A stretch of DNA of 26,162 bases, from the NCBI GenBank assembly GCA_035252905.1, contig DATFCQ010000455.1:1-26162 (forward strand), written 5' to 3'. The notes under the pieces are model-generated. The model did no database searches, was not told where the DNA came from, and saw only the letters and a program-made list of their open reading frames with translations. This stretch comes from AP-15 sp035252905 (GTDB taxonomy: Bacteria > Pseudomonadota > Alphaproteobacteria > ATCC43930 > CGMCC-115725). The translations under genes and the position numbers were made by a program. Numbering within the stretch: the stretch's first letter is position 1; each line of letters begins with the position of its first letter. Below are positions 14,137 through 22,119 of the stretch, piece after piece.

Positions 14137-15693
14137 ATGGATTCGCTCAGCAAATTGCCTTCGCGCCGAACCTTTATCGGCTCACTGGCGGCGGCGCCGG
14201 TGATCGCCGCCGCGACGGGCGCGCGCGCGGCGCCGCGGGCGCCGTCGGGACGGGTCGTTATCGCCTGGCATGTGACCCTGCCGCCGGCCTGGTTCGACCC
14301 CTCGACCGCGCCGCCGCAGATCACGCCCTTCGGCATGCTCTATGCGATCCACGACGCGCTCGTCCGCCCCTATCCCGGGCACAAGATGGGCCCCGCCCTC
14401 GCCGAGACGTGGAGCGAGAGCGAGGACGGCCTCTCCTATGAATTCAAATTGCGTCCGGGGCTGAAATTCCACAACGGCGACCCGGTGACGAGCGAGGACG
14501 TCAAGTTCAGCTTCGAGCGCTACAAGGGTGCGGCGGCGGAGGCCATCAAGCAGCGCGTGGCCGGCGTCGAGATTGTCGATCCGCGGGTCGTGCGCTTTCG
14601 TCTGCAGGCGCCGTGGCCGGATTTCATGACCTTCTACGGCACCGCGGCCAGCGCCGTCGGGCTCGTCGTGCCGAAAAACTACATAGAGAAGGTCGGCGAG
14701 AACGGCTTTCTGAAACACCCGATCGGCGCCGGACCCTATCAGTTCGTCAGCAGCAAGCCGGGCCTCGAAGTCGCCCTGAAGGCCTTTCCGGGCTATTGGC
14801 GGCACGTGCCGAATGTCGAGACACTGGTCATGCGCAGCGTTCCCGAGGCGACCACCCGCGCGTTGATGGTCAAGACCGGGGAGGCCGACATCGCCTATGC
14901 GCTCGATGGCGTCGACGCCCTGGGCCTTGAACACCAGCCCGGCATCCGCATCGTGCCGACCAAGCACGCCTCGATCTTCTGGATCGAATTTCCCGACCAG
15001 TACGACCCCAAATCGCCGTGGCACGACAAGCGGTTGCGGCTCGCGGTTAACTATGCGCTCGACCGCCAGGGGATCAACGAGGCGGCCTGCCTCGGCTTCT
15101 GTCCGCCGGCCGGGGTCATCATCCCGCGCGTCATGGATTTTGCCCTGCAGGTCAAGCCGCCGCCTTACGACCCGCAAAAAGCCAAGCAACTGCTCGCCGA
15201 AGCCGGCCATCCGAACGGTCTCGACGCCGGCAATTTCGCTGCGATCCCCGGTTTCCCGACGGTCGCGCAGGCGGTCGTCAACGATCTCAATGCGGTCGGC
15301 ATCCGCGTCCGCCTGCGGCAGATGGAGCGAGCGGCGTTCTATGCCGACTGGCAGAGCAAGAAGTTTCACGGCCTCTATCTGACCGGGTCCGGCAGCCCCG
15401 GCAATGCCGCCAGCCGCGTCGAGGCGTTCATCTTTTCAAAGGGGGCCTATTCCTCCGGCGGCTATCCCGATATCGACGCGCTGTTCAAACAGCAGGCGGG
15501 CGAGCGCGACCACGCCAAGCGCCAGGCGCTCCTCGACAAAATCCAGCAATTGACGATCGACCGGGTCATGTTCGCGCCGGTCATGGATCTGCGGGCATTG
15601 AACGGGATCGGGCCGCGCGTCATCAAGGACACGATCGGCGACGTCTGGCTCGACCCGTTCCCGTCCTATGAGGACATCGTGATCAAGGGGTAG
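14137..15693 (+). CDS. ABC transporter substrate-binding protein, family 5 (peptide/nickel type), Tat-exported
   Basis: A 518-aa periplasmic solute-binding protein. SRRTFIGSLAAAPVIAAATG then ARA-AP is a twin-arginine signal with a plausible cleavage after ARA at about residue 33. Family 5 features include ALAETWSESEDGLSYEFKLR, GLKFHNGDPVTSEDVKFSFE (the signature region, residues about 108-127), GAGPYQFV, and LRLAVNYALDRQGI. The start at 14137 puts the twin arginines near the N-terminus; the ribosome site is weak (GGGAAG). No permease or ATPase gene of this system is adjacent, so it is an orphan binding protein here. Ligand unknown: oligopeptide, nickel or a plant-derived compound are typical. 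Confidence 0.92.
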   Translation: MDSLSKLPSRRTFIGSLAAAPVIAAATGARAAPRAPSGRVVIAWHVTLPPAWFDPSTAPPQITPFGMLYAIHDALVRPYPGHKMGPALAETWSESEDGLSYEFKLRPGLKFHNGDPVTSEDVKFSFERYKGAAAEAIKQRVAGVEIVDPRVVRFRLQAPWPDFMTFYGTAASAVGLVVPKNYIEKVGENGFLKHPIGAGPYQFVSSKPGLEVALKAFPGYWRHVPNVETLVMRSVPEATTRALMVKTGEADIAYALDGVDALGLEHQPGIRIVPTKHASIFWIEFPDQYDPKSPWHDKRLRLAVNYALDRQGINEAACLGFCPPAGVIIPRVMDFALQVKPPPYDPQKAKQLLAEAGHPNGLDAGNFAAIPGFPTVAQAVVNDLNAVGIRVRLRQMERAAFYADWQSKKFHGLYLTGSGSPGNAASRVEAFIFSKGAYSSGGYPDIDALFKQQAGERDHAKRQALLDKIQQLTIDRVMFAPVMDLRALNGIGPRVIKDTIGDVWLDPFPSYEDIVIKG

Positions 15694-15701
15694 GCCGCGC
15701 C

Positions 15702-15733
15702 GCGGCCCGCCCCATTGCGCTTCCGCGGGCCGC
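15702..15733. terminator. Possible bidirectional hairpin between convergent genes
   Basis: GCGGCCCG (15702-15709) pairs with CGGGCCGC (15726-15733) across a 16-nt loop, between the stop of the binding-protein gene and that of the GlcG gene. There is no T-run on either side, so termination is uncertain. Confidence 0.3.
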
Positions 15734-16128
15734 TACAATTTGGCGATGCCGGCGCGGGCGCAGTCCTCGTCCTGCTGCGAGGTGCCGCCGCCGACGCCGC
15801 AGGCGCCCTCGACGACGCCGTTGCGGATGATCGGCACCGCGCCCTGGCCCATGATCATATGGCCGCCCTCGGCGATGGCGATGCCGCGCGGGGTCGGCTG
15901 GTCGGCGCGCGCCGCCATCTCGCCGCTCGGCCGGCCGAACGCGGCCGAGGCGATCGCCTTGCCCTGGCTGCCGTAGATCCCCGCCCAGATCGCATTGTCC
16001 ATACGCTGAAACGCGATCAGGCGACCGCCGCTGTCGCACACTGCGGCGCTGATCTTGATGCCGAGCTCTTGCGCCTTGTCCAACGTGCCGCGCAGGATGC
16101 GGTTGGCTTCTTCCAATGTCAGGCTCAT
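15733..16128 (-). CDS. GlcG/HbpS family heme-binding-like protein
   Basis: A 131-aa protein of the GlcG/HbpS (DUF336) family. The N-terminus LTLEEANRILRGTLDKAQEL, then KISAAVCDSGGRLIAFQRMD, SQGKAIASAAFGRPSG and the glycine-rich VEGACGVGGGTSQQDEDCARAG are all diagnostic and collinear with the family. Members bind heme or corrinoids or act as small-molecule sensors, and are often adjacent to oxidoreductases. GGGGAGGAAAA precedes the ATG. It is the last gene of a minus-strand run after the DUF4926 gene (48-bp gap), and may be cotranscribed with the amidase. Confidence 0.92.
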   Translation of the reverse strand: MSLTLEEANRILRGTLDKAQELGIKISAAVCDSGGRLIAFQRMDNAIWAGIYGSQGKAIASAAFGRPSGEMAARADQPTPRGIAIAEGGHMIMGQGAVPIIRNGVVEGACGVGGGTSQQDEDCARAGIAKL

Positions 16129-16176
16129 CGTTTTCCTCCCCAGTAAGGCGTGAAAGCGCGTGACGGTCAGGCCGGC

Positions 16177-16401
16177 TCACGCCACCCTTCGCGCGTGCGC
16201 AATCTCCTTCTTGGCCACGGGACGCACGGCGCGAGCCGGCGTGGTCACAACTGAAACCGTTTCCCCCGCCAGGGTAACGAACTCGACCTCGTATCCCTCC
16301 CCTCCGGCGTGAACCATCACGACCCAGCCGACATCGCCCGCCTGCAAGCCGTGATCCGGCAGGTTTTCTGTTAGAACCACAGGGTCCAATTCCTTGATCA
16401 T
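16177..16401 (-). CDS. DUF4926 family small protein
   Basis: The 74-aa product MIKELDPVVLTENLPDHGLQ, then GDVGWVVMVHAGGEGYEVEFV and LAGETVSVVTTPARAVRPV, is a typical DUF4926 protein, a small beta-barrel-like domain of unknown role. Its ATG overlaps the DUF6883 stop as ATGA (16401-16398). In other genomes this family commonly sits right after a DUF6883 gene, and the pair has a toxin-antitoxin-like layout; that role is inference. Confidence 0.88.
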   Translation of the reverse strand: MIKELDPVVLTENLPDHGLQAGDVGWVVMVHAGGEGYEVEFVTLAGETVSVVTTPARAVRPVAKKEIAHARRVA

Positions 16402-16752
16402 CGCTTGCCTCCCGGCGCGGCGTAGGCTGTCACCAATCCGGGAGCCGCCTCTCCGATCGCCACGAACCAGACCGTCCGCACACGGGGCTTGCGACTGTCT
16501 GGCGTCGTCAGAGGCCCTTCCAGAACATACTTCCTGCCGAACTCGGTGTCTGCGACGGAGATGATCCGAGATGAACCCGCGTGGTCCAAGAAGGCATCGC
16601 GCAACCGGCGCCATTCGGCGGCGCGAAACCCGAACCGCGAAGGAAGCGGCTTTGGCGCGTCCCGCCGAATGACCGCCGGCGAGAGGATAGCGGGTGATTT
16701 TTCTCTCTTCGACGATGGCAAATTGCGCGCCAGGCAGCCGAGAGAGTGTCAA
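16398..16752 (-). pseudogene. DUF6883 family protein, split by a frameshift
   Basis: The family N-terminus is in one frame from TTG at 16752: LSRLPGAQFAIVEERKITRY, then HSAGRAKAASF. The C-terminal part is in another frame: RFGFRAAEWRRLRDAFLDHA, KYVLEGPLTTPD, RVRTVWFVAIGE, ending at 16398. The switch occurs near 16636-16641, at KAASF/RFGF. Skipping one base (equivalently a 2-bp loss) joins the parts. Restored length is about 118 aa, normal for the family. The TTG start overlaps the amidase TGA as TTGA, so translation would be coupled. If the shift is real the protein is dead unless translated by frameshifting from this non-homopolymeric site. It may also be a sequence error. An alternative 107-codon frame from ATG at 16721 would carry a non-family N-terminus. 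Confidence 0.72.
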
Positions 16753-19091
16753 CCGTGCGCCCGCCTCGGCAACGGCCCGAAAGCGGGGGGCGGGATGCGG
16801 CGCTTTGAGGCGGCTTCGTAGGACGAGGCGATTTCGAGCAATACGTCCTCTCGTCCGGGCTCGGCACGGAACACCAATGAGAACGGCAGGCCCGGCGCCG
16901 GGATCGTCGTCGGCGCGTCGGACGGGACCGAGACATAGCGCGTGCCCTCCTCGTTGAGCTTGAAGACCGGGTCGTAAACCGTTGTTACATAACCGGCCGG
17001 GATCAGCACCTCGGTCAAGCCGGCATTGGGGCCGTAGAAAGATTCCGGGCGCAGGTTGTTGGCGCCGCCCAAGGGATCGTGGGCGCCGCCGATCCTCGCC
17101 GGCGGCAGCGGCGTGTGCAGGCGCACCAAGGCGTCAAGTCGGTTTTCGAGGATCACCATCATGTCGAGCCGGCGCAACAATTCGCGCAGCATGATGCGCT
17201 CGTCGACGCCCTGCCGCCCGCCCAGCGGGTTGCGCGGGTCGCTCACCTCCTCCCAGTTCCTGAAGGCGGCGCGGCCGTCGTCGCCCCAGAATTTGGAGCG
17301 GGCGTTGAGGCTCGCGAAATCGACGAGGCTCTCTTCAAAACCGCGCTCCCGCCAGTCGGCGGCGCGGCGCGACAGGTATTGCGGGATGTGAAAGCGGAAC
17401 GCCATCGCCAGTTCCTGCTCCTGGATCGTGGCGATGTCGAGGTTGGCGGGCGGCGCGATCCGCCCTTCCGCCAATTCGACCATGTAGTCGATCGGCGCCA
17501 TCGCGCCGCTGCCGAACACCAGGCCCTGGGCGAATTCGGTCGGCCGGATCGCCGCTGCGAACTCCTTGAACAGCGGCGTCCCGTCCGGCCGCAGGCGGAA
17601 CAACAGATCGGGCATGAAGACCGGCACGAGCCGCGCGAGGCCCCGGCGGAAATCGGGGTCCATCGCCTCGAAATCGCGGTCGCGCTCCCACAGCGGGTCG
17701 CCGGATTCGACAAGGGCGGCGCCGAGCGTTTCGCCCAAGACCGTCTTGATCTCCTGGGCGGCAGCGGTGACGATCGGCGCCGTCGCGTTCTCGCCCGGGC
17801 GGACCAGCATCGATTCGCGGACAATGCCGATGCGCCGGCCCTTCAGCGCACCCGGCGCCCCCGAGCCCTTCGCGTGCTTGGCGTAATCGGCGAGCGCCGA
17901 CGAGCGCGGCACCGTCGTATAGGGGTCGCGCGGGTCGTAATAGCCGGTTTCGGGGTCGCGCAGGGCGTCGAGGATGCGGGCGGCGTCGCCGATCGTGCGG
18001 GCGAGGATGCCGGTGCGGTCGCAATAGATGTCGGCGCCGATGGCGCCGCCGTTGAAGCTTAGGAGCGCCTTGTGCGGCAGGATCAGGGCCACCGCGTTGT
18101 GGTTGGCCGGGCCGCGGGTCGAGGCGCGGGTCTCTTCGCCGAGGCTCGCCATGACCATATTGGCGCTGACCGAGACGCCCGAGCCCGAGGACGAGCCGAG
18201 CGAAGCCGCGCGCGTCGTGTCGTAGGGGTTGGCGGGGTTGCCGCCCCAGGAACTGCGCTGATAGCCGAGGATCGAGGGCAGCACCTTGTCCGGCTTGTGG
18301 CGGCCGCCGGGGTTGCCGGCGCGGCCGTTGTATTCGGTGCAGACCGCCTTGGCGAAAATGATCGCGCCCTTCTTGCGCAACTCTGCGACGAGGACATGGT
18401 CGCGCGCCGGAAAATCGATGTCGTAGGCCGCGTCGCCCCCGGCCGTCGTGCGCATGTCGCTGGTGTCGAACGGGTCCTTGAACGAGAACACGACGCCGTA
18501 GAGCGGCATCCGGTCCAAGGGCGGGTTGCGCCCGTAGCGCGCGTCGAGCAGGGCGGCCTGTTCGAGCGCGTCGGGCAATTGCCGGAACATCTCGCAGACC
18601 GGCGGCGCGCCGGGCGGCAGCGGACCCTCGGACGGGTGCCGGTCGAAATCGCCGCGGCAGGTGACTGAGCGCTCGCCGCGGATGTTGAGCGTTGACAGCG
18701 CGTTCAATTGCCCGGCATCGGGCTTGCCGACGACCATCCCGTATTGCTGCTGCACCGACGGATCGGACGCGGTCGGCTCCATGCGGCCGAATTCGAGCGG
18801 CGGCCCCTTGTAGCGGTCGAGGTCGGGGAGGATCGCCGCGGCCTTGACGGTCTCGGTCGGAAAGGCGAGCGGCGCCCCGGCGCGCACCGCGCCCGGGGCC
18901 TGCGGCACCGGCGCACCGTCTTCGGTGACGAGCAGGCTCGCCACCCCGTTATAGGCGCGCGCCCGGTCGATGTAGTGCTGCACGACCTGGACGCAGGTAA
19001 CTCGTCCCGCCCGGATCGCTGCGTGCAATTCGTCGATCGTCGCCTCTTCGAGACGAAACGGCCGCTCGCCCGCTTCCTGTTCTTGCACCAT
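16749..19091 (-). CDS. Large amidase-signature (AS) family protein
   Basis: At 780 aa this is much longer than usual AS amidases (about 450-500 aa). The N-terminus EEATIDELHAAIRAGRVTCV and VVQHYIDRARAYN is the classic AS opening. Then an inserted region of roughly 120 residues comes before PLYGVVFSFKDPFDTSDM with the catalytic Lys at about 205. The Ser-rich motif ASLGSSSGSGVSVSANMV (cis-Ser near 300-304) and GEETRAST with the nucleophile position at about Ser324 follow; the usual G-T-D-T-G-G-S is altered here. The C-terminus is extended, with FRNWEEVSDPRNPLGG and YVTTVYDPVFKLNEEGTRYV. GAGAGG precedes the start at 19091. Its 5' end is duplicated at 20033-20223. Substrate unknown. Confidence 0.88.
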   Translation of the reverse strand: MVQEQEAGERPFRLEEATIDELHAAIRAGRVTCVQVVQHYIDRARAYNGVASLLVTEDGAPVPQAPGAVRAGAPLAFPTETVKAAAILPDLDRYKGPPLEFGRMEPTASDPSVQQQYGMVVGKPDAGQLNALSTLNIRGERSVTCRGDFDRHPSEGPLPPGAPPVCEMFRQLPDALEQAALLDARYGRNPPLDRMPLYGVVFSFKDPFDTSDMRTTAGGDAAYDIDFPARDHVLVAELRKKGAIIFAKAVCTEYNGRAGNPGGRHKPDKVLPSILGYQRSSWGGNPANPYDTTRAASLGSSSGSGVSVSANMVMASLGEETRASTRGPANHNAVALILPHKALLSFNGGAIGADIYCDRTGILARTIGDAARILDALRDPETGYYDPRDPYTTVPRSSALADYAKHAKGSGAPGALKGRRIGIVRESMLVRPGENATAPIVTAAAQEIKTVLGETLGAALVESGDPLWERDRDFEAMDPDFRRGLARLVPVFMPDLLFRLRPDGTPLFKEFAAAIRPTEFAQGLVFGSGAMAPIDYMVELAEGRIAPPANLDIATIQEQELAMAFRFHIPQYLSRRAADWRERGFEESLVDFASLNARSKFWGDDGRAAFRNWEEVSDPRNPLGGRQGVDERIMLRELLRRLDMMVILENRLDALVRLHTPLPPARIGGAHDPLGGANNLRPESFYGPNAGLTEVLIPAGYVTTVYDPVFKLNEEGTRYVSVPSDAPTTIPAPGLPFSLVFRAEPGREDVLLEIASSYEAASKRRIPPPAFGPLPRRAHG

Positions 19092-19267
19092 CGCCCGCCT
19101 CTCTCGCCTCGGTCCGCCTGCGCGAAAGGCTAACCCCGATCGCCAGGTCATGGCCAGCAGCGGCGAGAAGGTCGCGGGCCGGCTCGCAGATGATATAGGG
19201 CGAGCATCGCATTGACTGTATGCGAAGATCGCTTGCCGACACCGCATCGGCGGTCATATGCTGCGGC

Positions 19268-19597
19268 ATGACAGGCGAAGAATTGATCCAATTCCGCGCG
19301 CGGATGGGCTGGGGTCGCGCCGAGCTTGCCCGGCGCCTTGAGATCAGCCCGTCGCGGCTTGCCGATTTCGAAAGGGGCTGCAGTCGGGGCAAGAACTCAC
19401 GGCCGGCGCAAATCCCAAAGATCATCGAGCTTGCCTGCCGGTGGCTCGCAGAGCACGAGGGCGGGCAGCGGCGCTTGACGCCCGCCGAGCGGGCGAAGTT
19501 GTGGCGTGACGACTCGCTCTGGCCCCAGGTCGATCATACCGTCGACGACAGTCGCGATGGGATCTACGGCGATTTGCCGGGCGGGCGGCAGCCGTGA
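19268..19597 (+). CDS. Small XRE-like HTH protein, candidate antitoxin
   Basis: The 109-aa product opens with MTGEELIQFRARMGWGRAEL, then ARRLEISPSRLADFERG, a helix-turn-helix of the XRE/Cro type at residues about 1-36. The rest is charged, including LTPAERAKLWRDDSLW. Start at 19268 places the HTH at the N-terminus; an in-frame ATG at 19220 is possible and neither has a strong ribosome site, consistent with a weakly expressed or leaderless regulator. Its stop overlaps the PIN-gene GTG as GTGA. Pairing with a PIN toxin makes it the likely antitoxin and autoregulator, although VapC partners are usually AbrB, ribbon-helix-helix or Phd types. Confidence 0.72.
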   Translation: MTGEELIQFRARMGWGRAELARRLEISPSRLADFERGCSRGKNSRPAQIPKIIELACRWLAEHEGGQRRLTPAERAKLWRDDSLWPQVDHTVDDSRDGIYGDLPGGRQP

Positions 19598-20031
19598 GCG
19601 TCCTCGTCGATACCAATATATTGCTGCGCCGGCTCGAACCGCGGCATGCTCATTACCGCGATGCCGTCGCAGCCCTCGGCCGGCTGATCGAGAGCGGCGA
19701 GGCGGTCCATGTGACGGCCCAGAACGTCGCCGAATTCTGGGCGGCCGCGACCCGTACGCCGGCGCAGAACGGTCTCGGACTCAGCCTCACCGCAGCAGCG
19801 GCCGCAGTCGATCGTATCGAGCAGACCTTCGTGCTGCTGCCCGACGAGCCGACGATTTACGAGCATTGGAAGCGGCTGATAACCATGCATCAGGTCAGCG
19901 GCAACCGGGCGTATGATGCACGTCTCGTCGCCGTGATGCTGGTATACGGCATTGGGCGCATTCTGACTTTCAACGTCTCCGATTTTGCCGGTTATGGGGT
20001 CTCGGTGCTGCATCCCTCGGTGGTGTCATGA
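19594..20031 (+). CDS. PIN-domain protein, VapC-like toxin candidate
   Basis: The 145-aa PIN domain shows the full acidic quartet: Asp6 in VLVDTNILLR, Glu47 in AQNVAEFWAA, Asp108 in RAYDARLVAV and Asp130 in FNVSDF. PIN toxins are Mg-dependent ribonucleases that cut tRNA or rRNA. GTG start at 19594 overlaps the upstream HTH gene stop. The stop at 20029-20031 lies 2 bp before the start of the duplicated amidase fragment. A regulated endoribonuclease toxin is the likely role; specificity cannot be read from sequence. Confidence 0.88.
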   Translation: MSVLVDTNILLRRLEPRHAHYRDAVAALGRLIESGEAVHVTAQNVAEFWAAATRTPAQNGLGLSLTAAAAAVDRIEQTFVLLPDEPTIYEHWKRLITMHQVSGNRAYDARLVAVMLVYGIGRILTFNVSDFAGYGVSVLHPSVVS

Positions 20032-20223
20032 GTGCGGCTGCGGCGCACCGTCTTCGGTGGCGATGAGGCTCGCCACCCCGTTATAGGCGCGCGCCCGGTC
20101 GATGTAATATTGCACGACCTGGACGCAGGGAATCCGCCCCGCCCGGATCGCCGCATGCAGTTCGTCGATCGCCGCTTCTTCGGGGCAAAACGGCCGCTCG
20201 CCCGCTTCCTGTTCTTGCGCCAT
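20026..20223 (-). pseudogene. Truncated copy of the amidase 5' end
   Basis: Positions 20033-20223 match 18901-19091 without gaps at about 89% identity (21 differences by eye), including the ATG. The 65 codons read AQEQEAGERPF, IDELHAAIRAGRI, YYIDRARAYNGVAS and then stop after a few unrelated residues. Weaker similarity continues for about 50 bp upstream of the start. The rest of a second amidase gene is gone. The break falls beside the PIN gene stop. Confidence 0.88.
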
Positions 20224-20356
20224 CCTCCGCCCCCTGCCGTATCCGCTCATCGAAGGCTTACCCCGATTGCCCGGTCTCCGCCAGCCGTGACAAGGATGCC
20301 GTGGACCGAGCCTGGGCCGACACGCTAAACCCGTTTCTCAGGCACCTCCCCTAATT

Positions 20357-20451
20357 CCCCATGGCCGGGCTTGGCCCGGCCATCCACGTCTTGAAAGGTC
20401 CGAACTGCGGCAAGAAAGACGTGGATGCCCGGCCCAAGGCCGGGCATGGGG
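20357..20451. repeat. Long inverted repeat, second palindromic family
   Basis: 36-bp arms (20357-20392 and 20416-20451) mirror each other with a few mismatches: CCCCATGGCCGGGCTTGGCC ... CCACGTCTT against AAGACGTGG ... CCGGGCATGGGG. The loop is 23 bp. Both arms are themselves palindromic. This type, with a CCACGTCTT core, is also a common dispersed element in alphaproteobacteria. It lies before the ABC exporter genes and no other feature is seen in 20224-20511. Confidence 0.75.
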
Positions 20452-20511
20452 TAAGGAGAAGGTAGAGGCGAGTTGGTACTCCTAATCGGAATATGCTGTT
20501 GAGAGCCGCGC

Positions 20512-21312
20512 GTGGCAGCGATCATCGAGGTCCGGGATCTTGTCAAAAACTTCGACGGCTTCGCCGCGGTCGATCACATCTCGTTTTCGGTTACGGAAGG
20601 GCAGATCTTCGCCTTTCTCGGGCCGAATGGCGCCGGCAAGACGACGACGATCAAGATATTGACGACCGTATTGGCTCCGAGTTCGGGCATGATCCGCATC
20701 GCCGGGCACGACCCCGTCCGCGAGGCGATCCGCGTGCGCCGCTCATTCGGCATCGTCTTCCAGGACCCGAGCCTTGACGACGAATTGACCGCTTACGAGA
20801 ACATGGAGCTGCACGGCGTCCTCTATGGCGTCGCGCGCGCCGAGCGCAGGAGACGGATCGCCGCGCTCCTCGACTTTGTCGAGCTGTGGGAGCGCCGCGA
20901 CGATTACGTCAAGCGCTTCTCGGGCGGCATGAAGCGGCGGCTCGAAATCGCCCGCGCTCTCCTGCATCGGCCGAAAATCCTGTTCCTCGACGAGCCGACG
21001 AGCGGCCTCGACCCGCAGACGCGCAACCACATCTGGAGCTTCGTGCAAAGCCTCAGCCGCGAAGACAACGTCACCGTGCTGTTCACGACCCACTACATGG
21101 ATGAGGCAGAGCGGGTCGCCGACGAGATCGCGATCATCGATCACGGCCATATCGTCGCCGACGGCACGATCCCGGCGCTAAAGCGGCGGACCGGCTCTCT
21201 CACTCTCGAAGACGCCTTTATCGCGCTGACCGGGCATGGTATCCGCGAGGACGAGGCGGCACCGGCCGATCGCCTGCGGATGATGCGGCAGGTGTGGCGG
21301 GGGCGCCGGTGA
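20512..21312 (+). CDS. ABC-2 exporter ATP-binding protein (DrrA/CcmA type)
   Basis: A 266-aa ATPase with Walker A GPNGAGKTTT (residues about 37-46), Q-loop in IVFQDPSLDDELT, ABC signature FSGGMKRRLEIARALL, Walker B ILFLDEPTSGLD and the H-loop FTTHYMDEAERV. The MDEAERV after the switch His is typical of the DrrA family of lipid, drug or polysaccharide exporters. GTG start at 20512 with a weak ribosome site. It overlaps the permease as GTGA, and the two form one exporter. Substrate unknown. Confidence 0.93.
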   Translation: MAAIIEVRDLVKNFDGFAAVDHISFSVTEGQIFAFLGPNGAGKTTTIKILTTVLAPSSGMIRIAGHDPVREAIRVRRSFGIVFQDPSLDDELTAYENMELHGVLYGVARAERRRRIAALLDFVELWERRDDYVKRFSGGMKRRLEIARALLHRPKILFLDEPTSGLDPQTRNHIWSFVQSLSREDNVTVLFTTHYMDEAERVADEIAIIDHGHIVADGTIPALKRRTGSLTLEDAFIALTGHGIREDEAAPADRLRMMRQVWRGRR

Positions 21313-22055
21313 GGGCCGCCTCGATCCTGTGGCTGCGGCAATTGAAGCGCTATTCCCGCTCGCGCGCCCGCATGATCGGCTCGCTCGGCCAGCCGCTCCT
21401 GTTCCTGACGGCGCTGGGCTTCGGCTTCGGCCCGACCTTCGCCCGCGCCGGCGCCGGCAATTATCTCGAATTTCTGGCGCCGGGCGTCATTGTCATGGGC
21501 ATCCTGTTCACGGCCGTGTTCAGCGGCATCGAAGTGATCTGGGACCGCCAGTTCGGCTTCCTCCGGGAAACTCTGGTGGCGCCGGTCTCCCGGCTCGAAA
21601 TCGTTCTCGGGCGCACGCTCGGCGCGGCGACGGTGGCGTTGATCCAGGGCGTCGCCGTCTTCGCGATCTGCCTTATGGTCGGGTTTCGGGTCTCATCGCC
21701 GCTGCTGTTGCCGCTGGCCTTCCTGTTCATGTTCCTGATCGCCGTCGCCTTTACCGCGATCGGCACCGCGATCGGCTCGGTCCTGCACGACATGCAGGGC
21801 TTCCCGCTGATCATGAACTTCATCGTCCTGCCGCTCTTCTTTTTTTCGAACGCGCTGTATCCGATTGCGGGCCTGCCCGCGCCATTGCGGATTGCCGTCC
21901 GCCTCAACCCATTGACCTATGCCGTCGACGGGGTGCGGAGCGCCTTCGGCCACGCTTCCCAGTTCGGCGTTCTGACCGATCTCGCCGTGCTCGGCGGGCT
22001 GGTAGCGGTTCTGCTGGCGCTCGGCAGTTATCTGTTTTCCCGGATCGAATTGTGA
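21309..22055 (+). CDS. ABC-2 type permease
   Basis: A 248-aa inner-membrane permease with about six hydrophobic segments, for example in GVIVMGILFTAVFSGI, FLFMFLIAVAFTAIGTAIGS, FIVLPLFFFSNALYP and LAVLGGLVAVLLALGSYLFS. The motif FFFSNALYPI before the last loop and LNPLTYAVDGVR are typical of DrrB/NodJ-like permeases. GTG at 21309 overlaps the ATPase stop (21310-21312); an alternative GTG at 21294 is in frame. The gene ends 64 bp ahead of the hydro-lyase gene. Confidence 0.9.
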   Translation: MRAASILWLRQLKRYSRSRARMIGSLGQPLLFLTALGFGFGPTFARAGAGNYLEFLAPGVIVMGILFTAVFSGIEVIWDRQFGFLRETLVAPVSRLEIVLGRTLGAATVALIQGVAVFAICLMVGFRVSSPLLLPLAFLFMFLIAVAFTAIGTAIGSVLHDMQGFPLIMNFIVLPLFFFSNALYPIAGLPAPLRIAVRLNPLTYAVDGVRSAFGHASQFGVLTDLAVLGGLVAVLLALGSYLFSRIEL

Positions 22056-22119
22056 CGGGCTTGGAGCGCGGGACCGGCAGTGCGATGCTCGCCGCGGCGG
22101 CTACGGCGGAGGAACCGCA

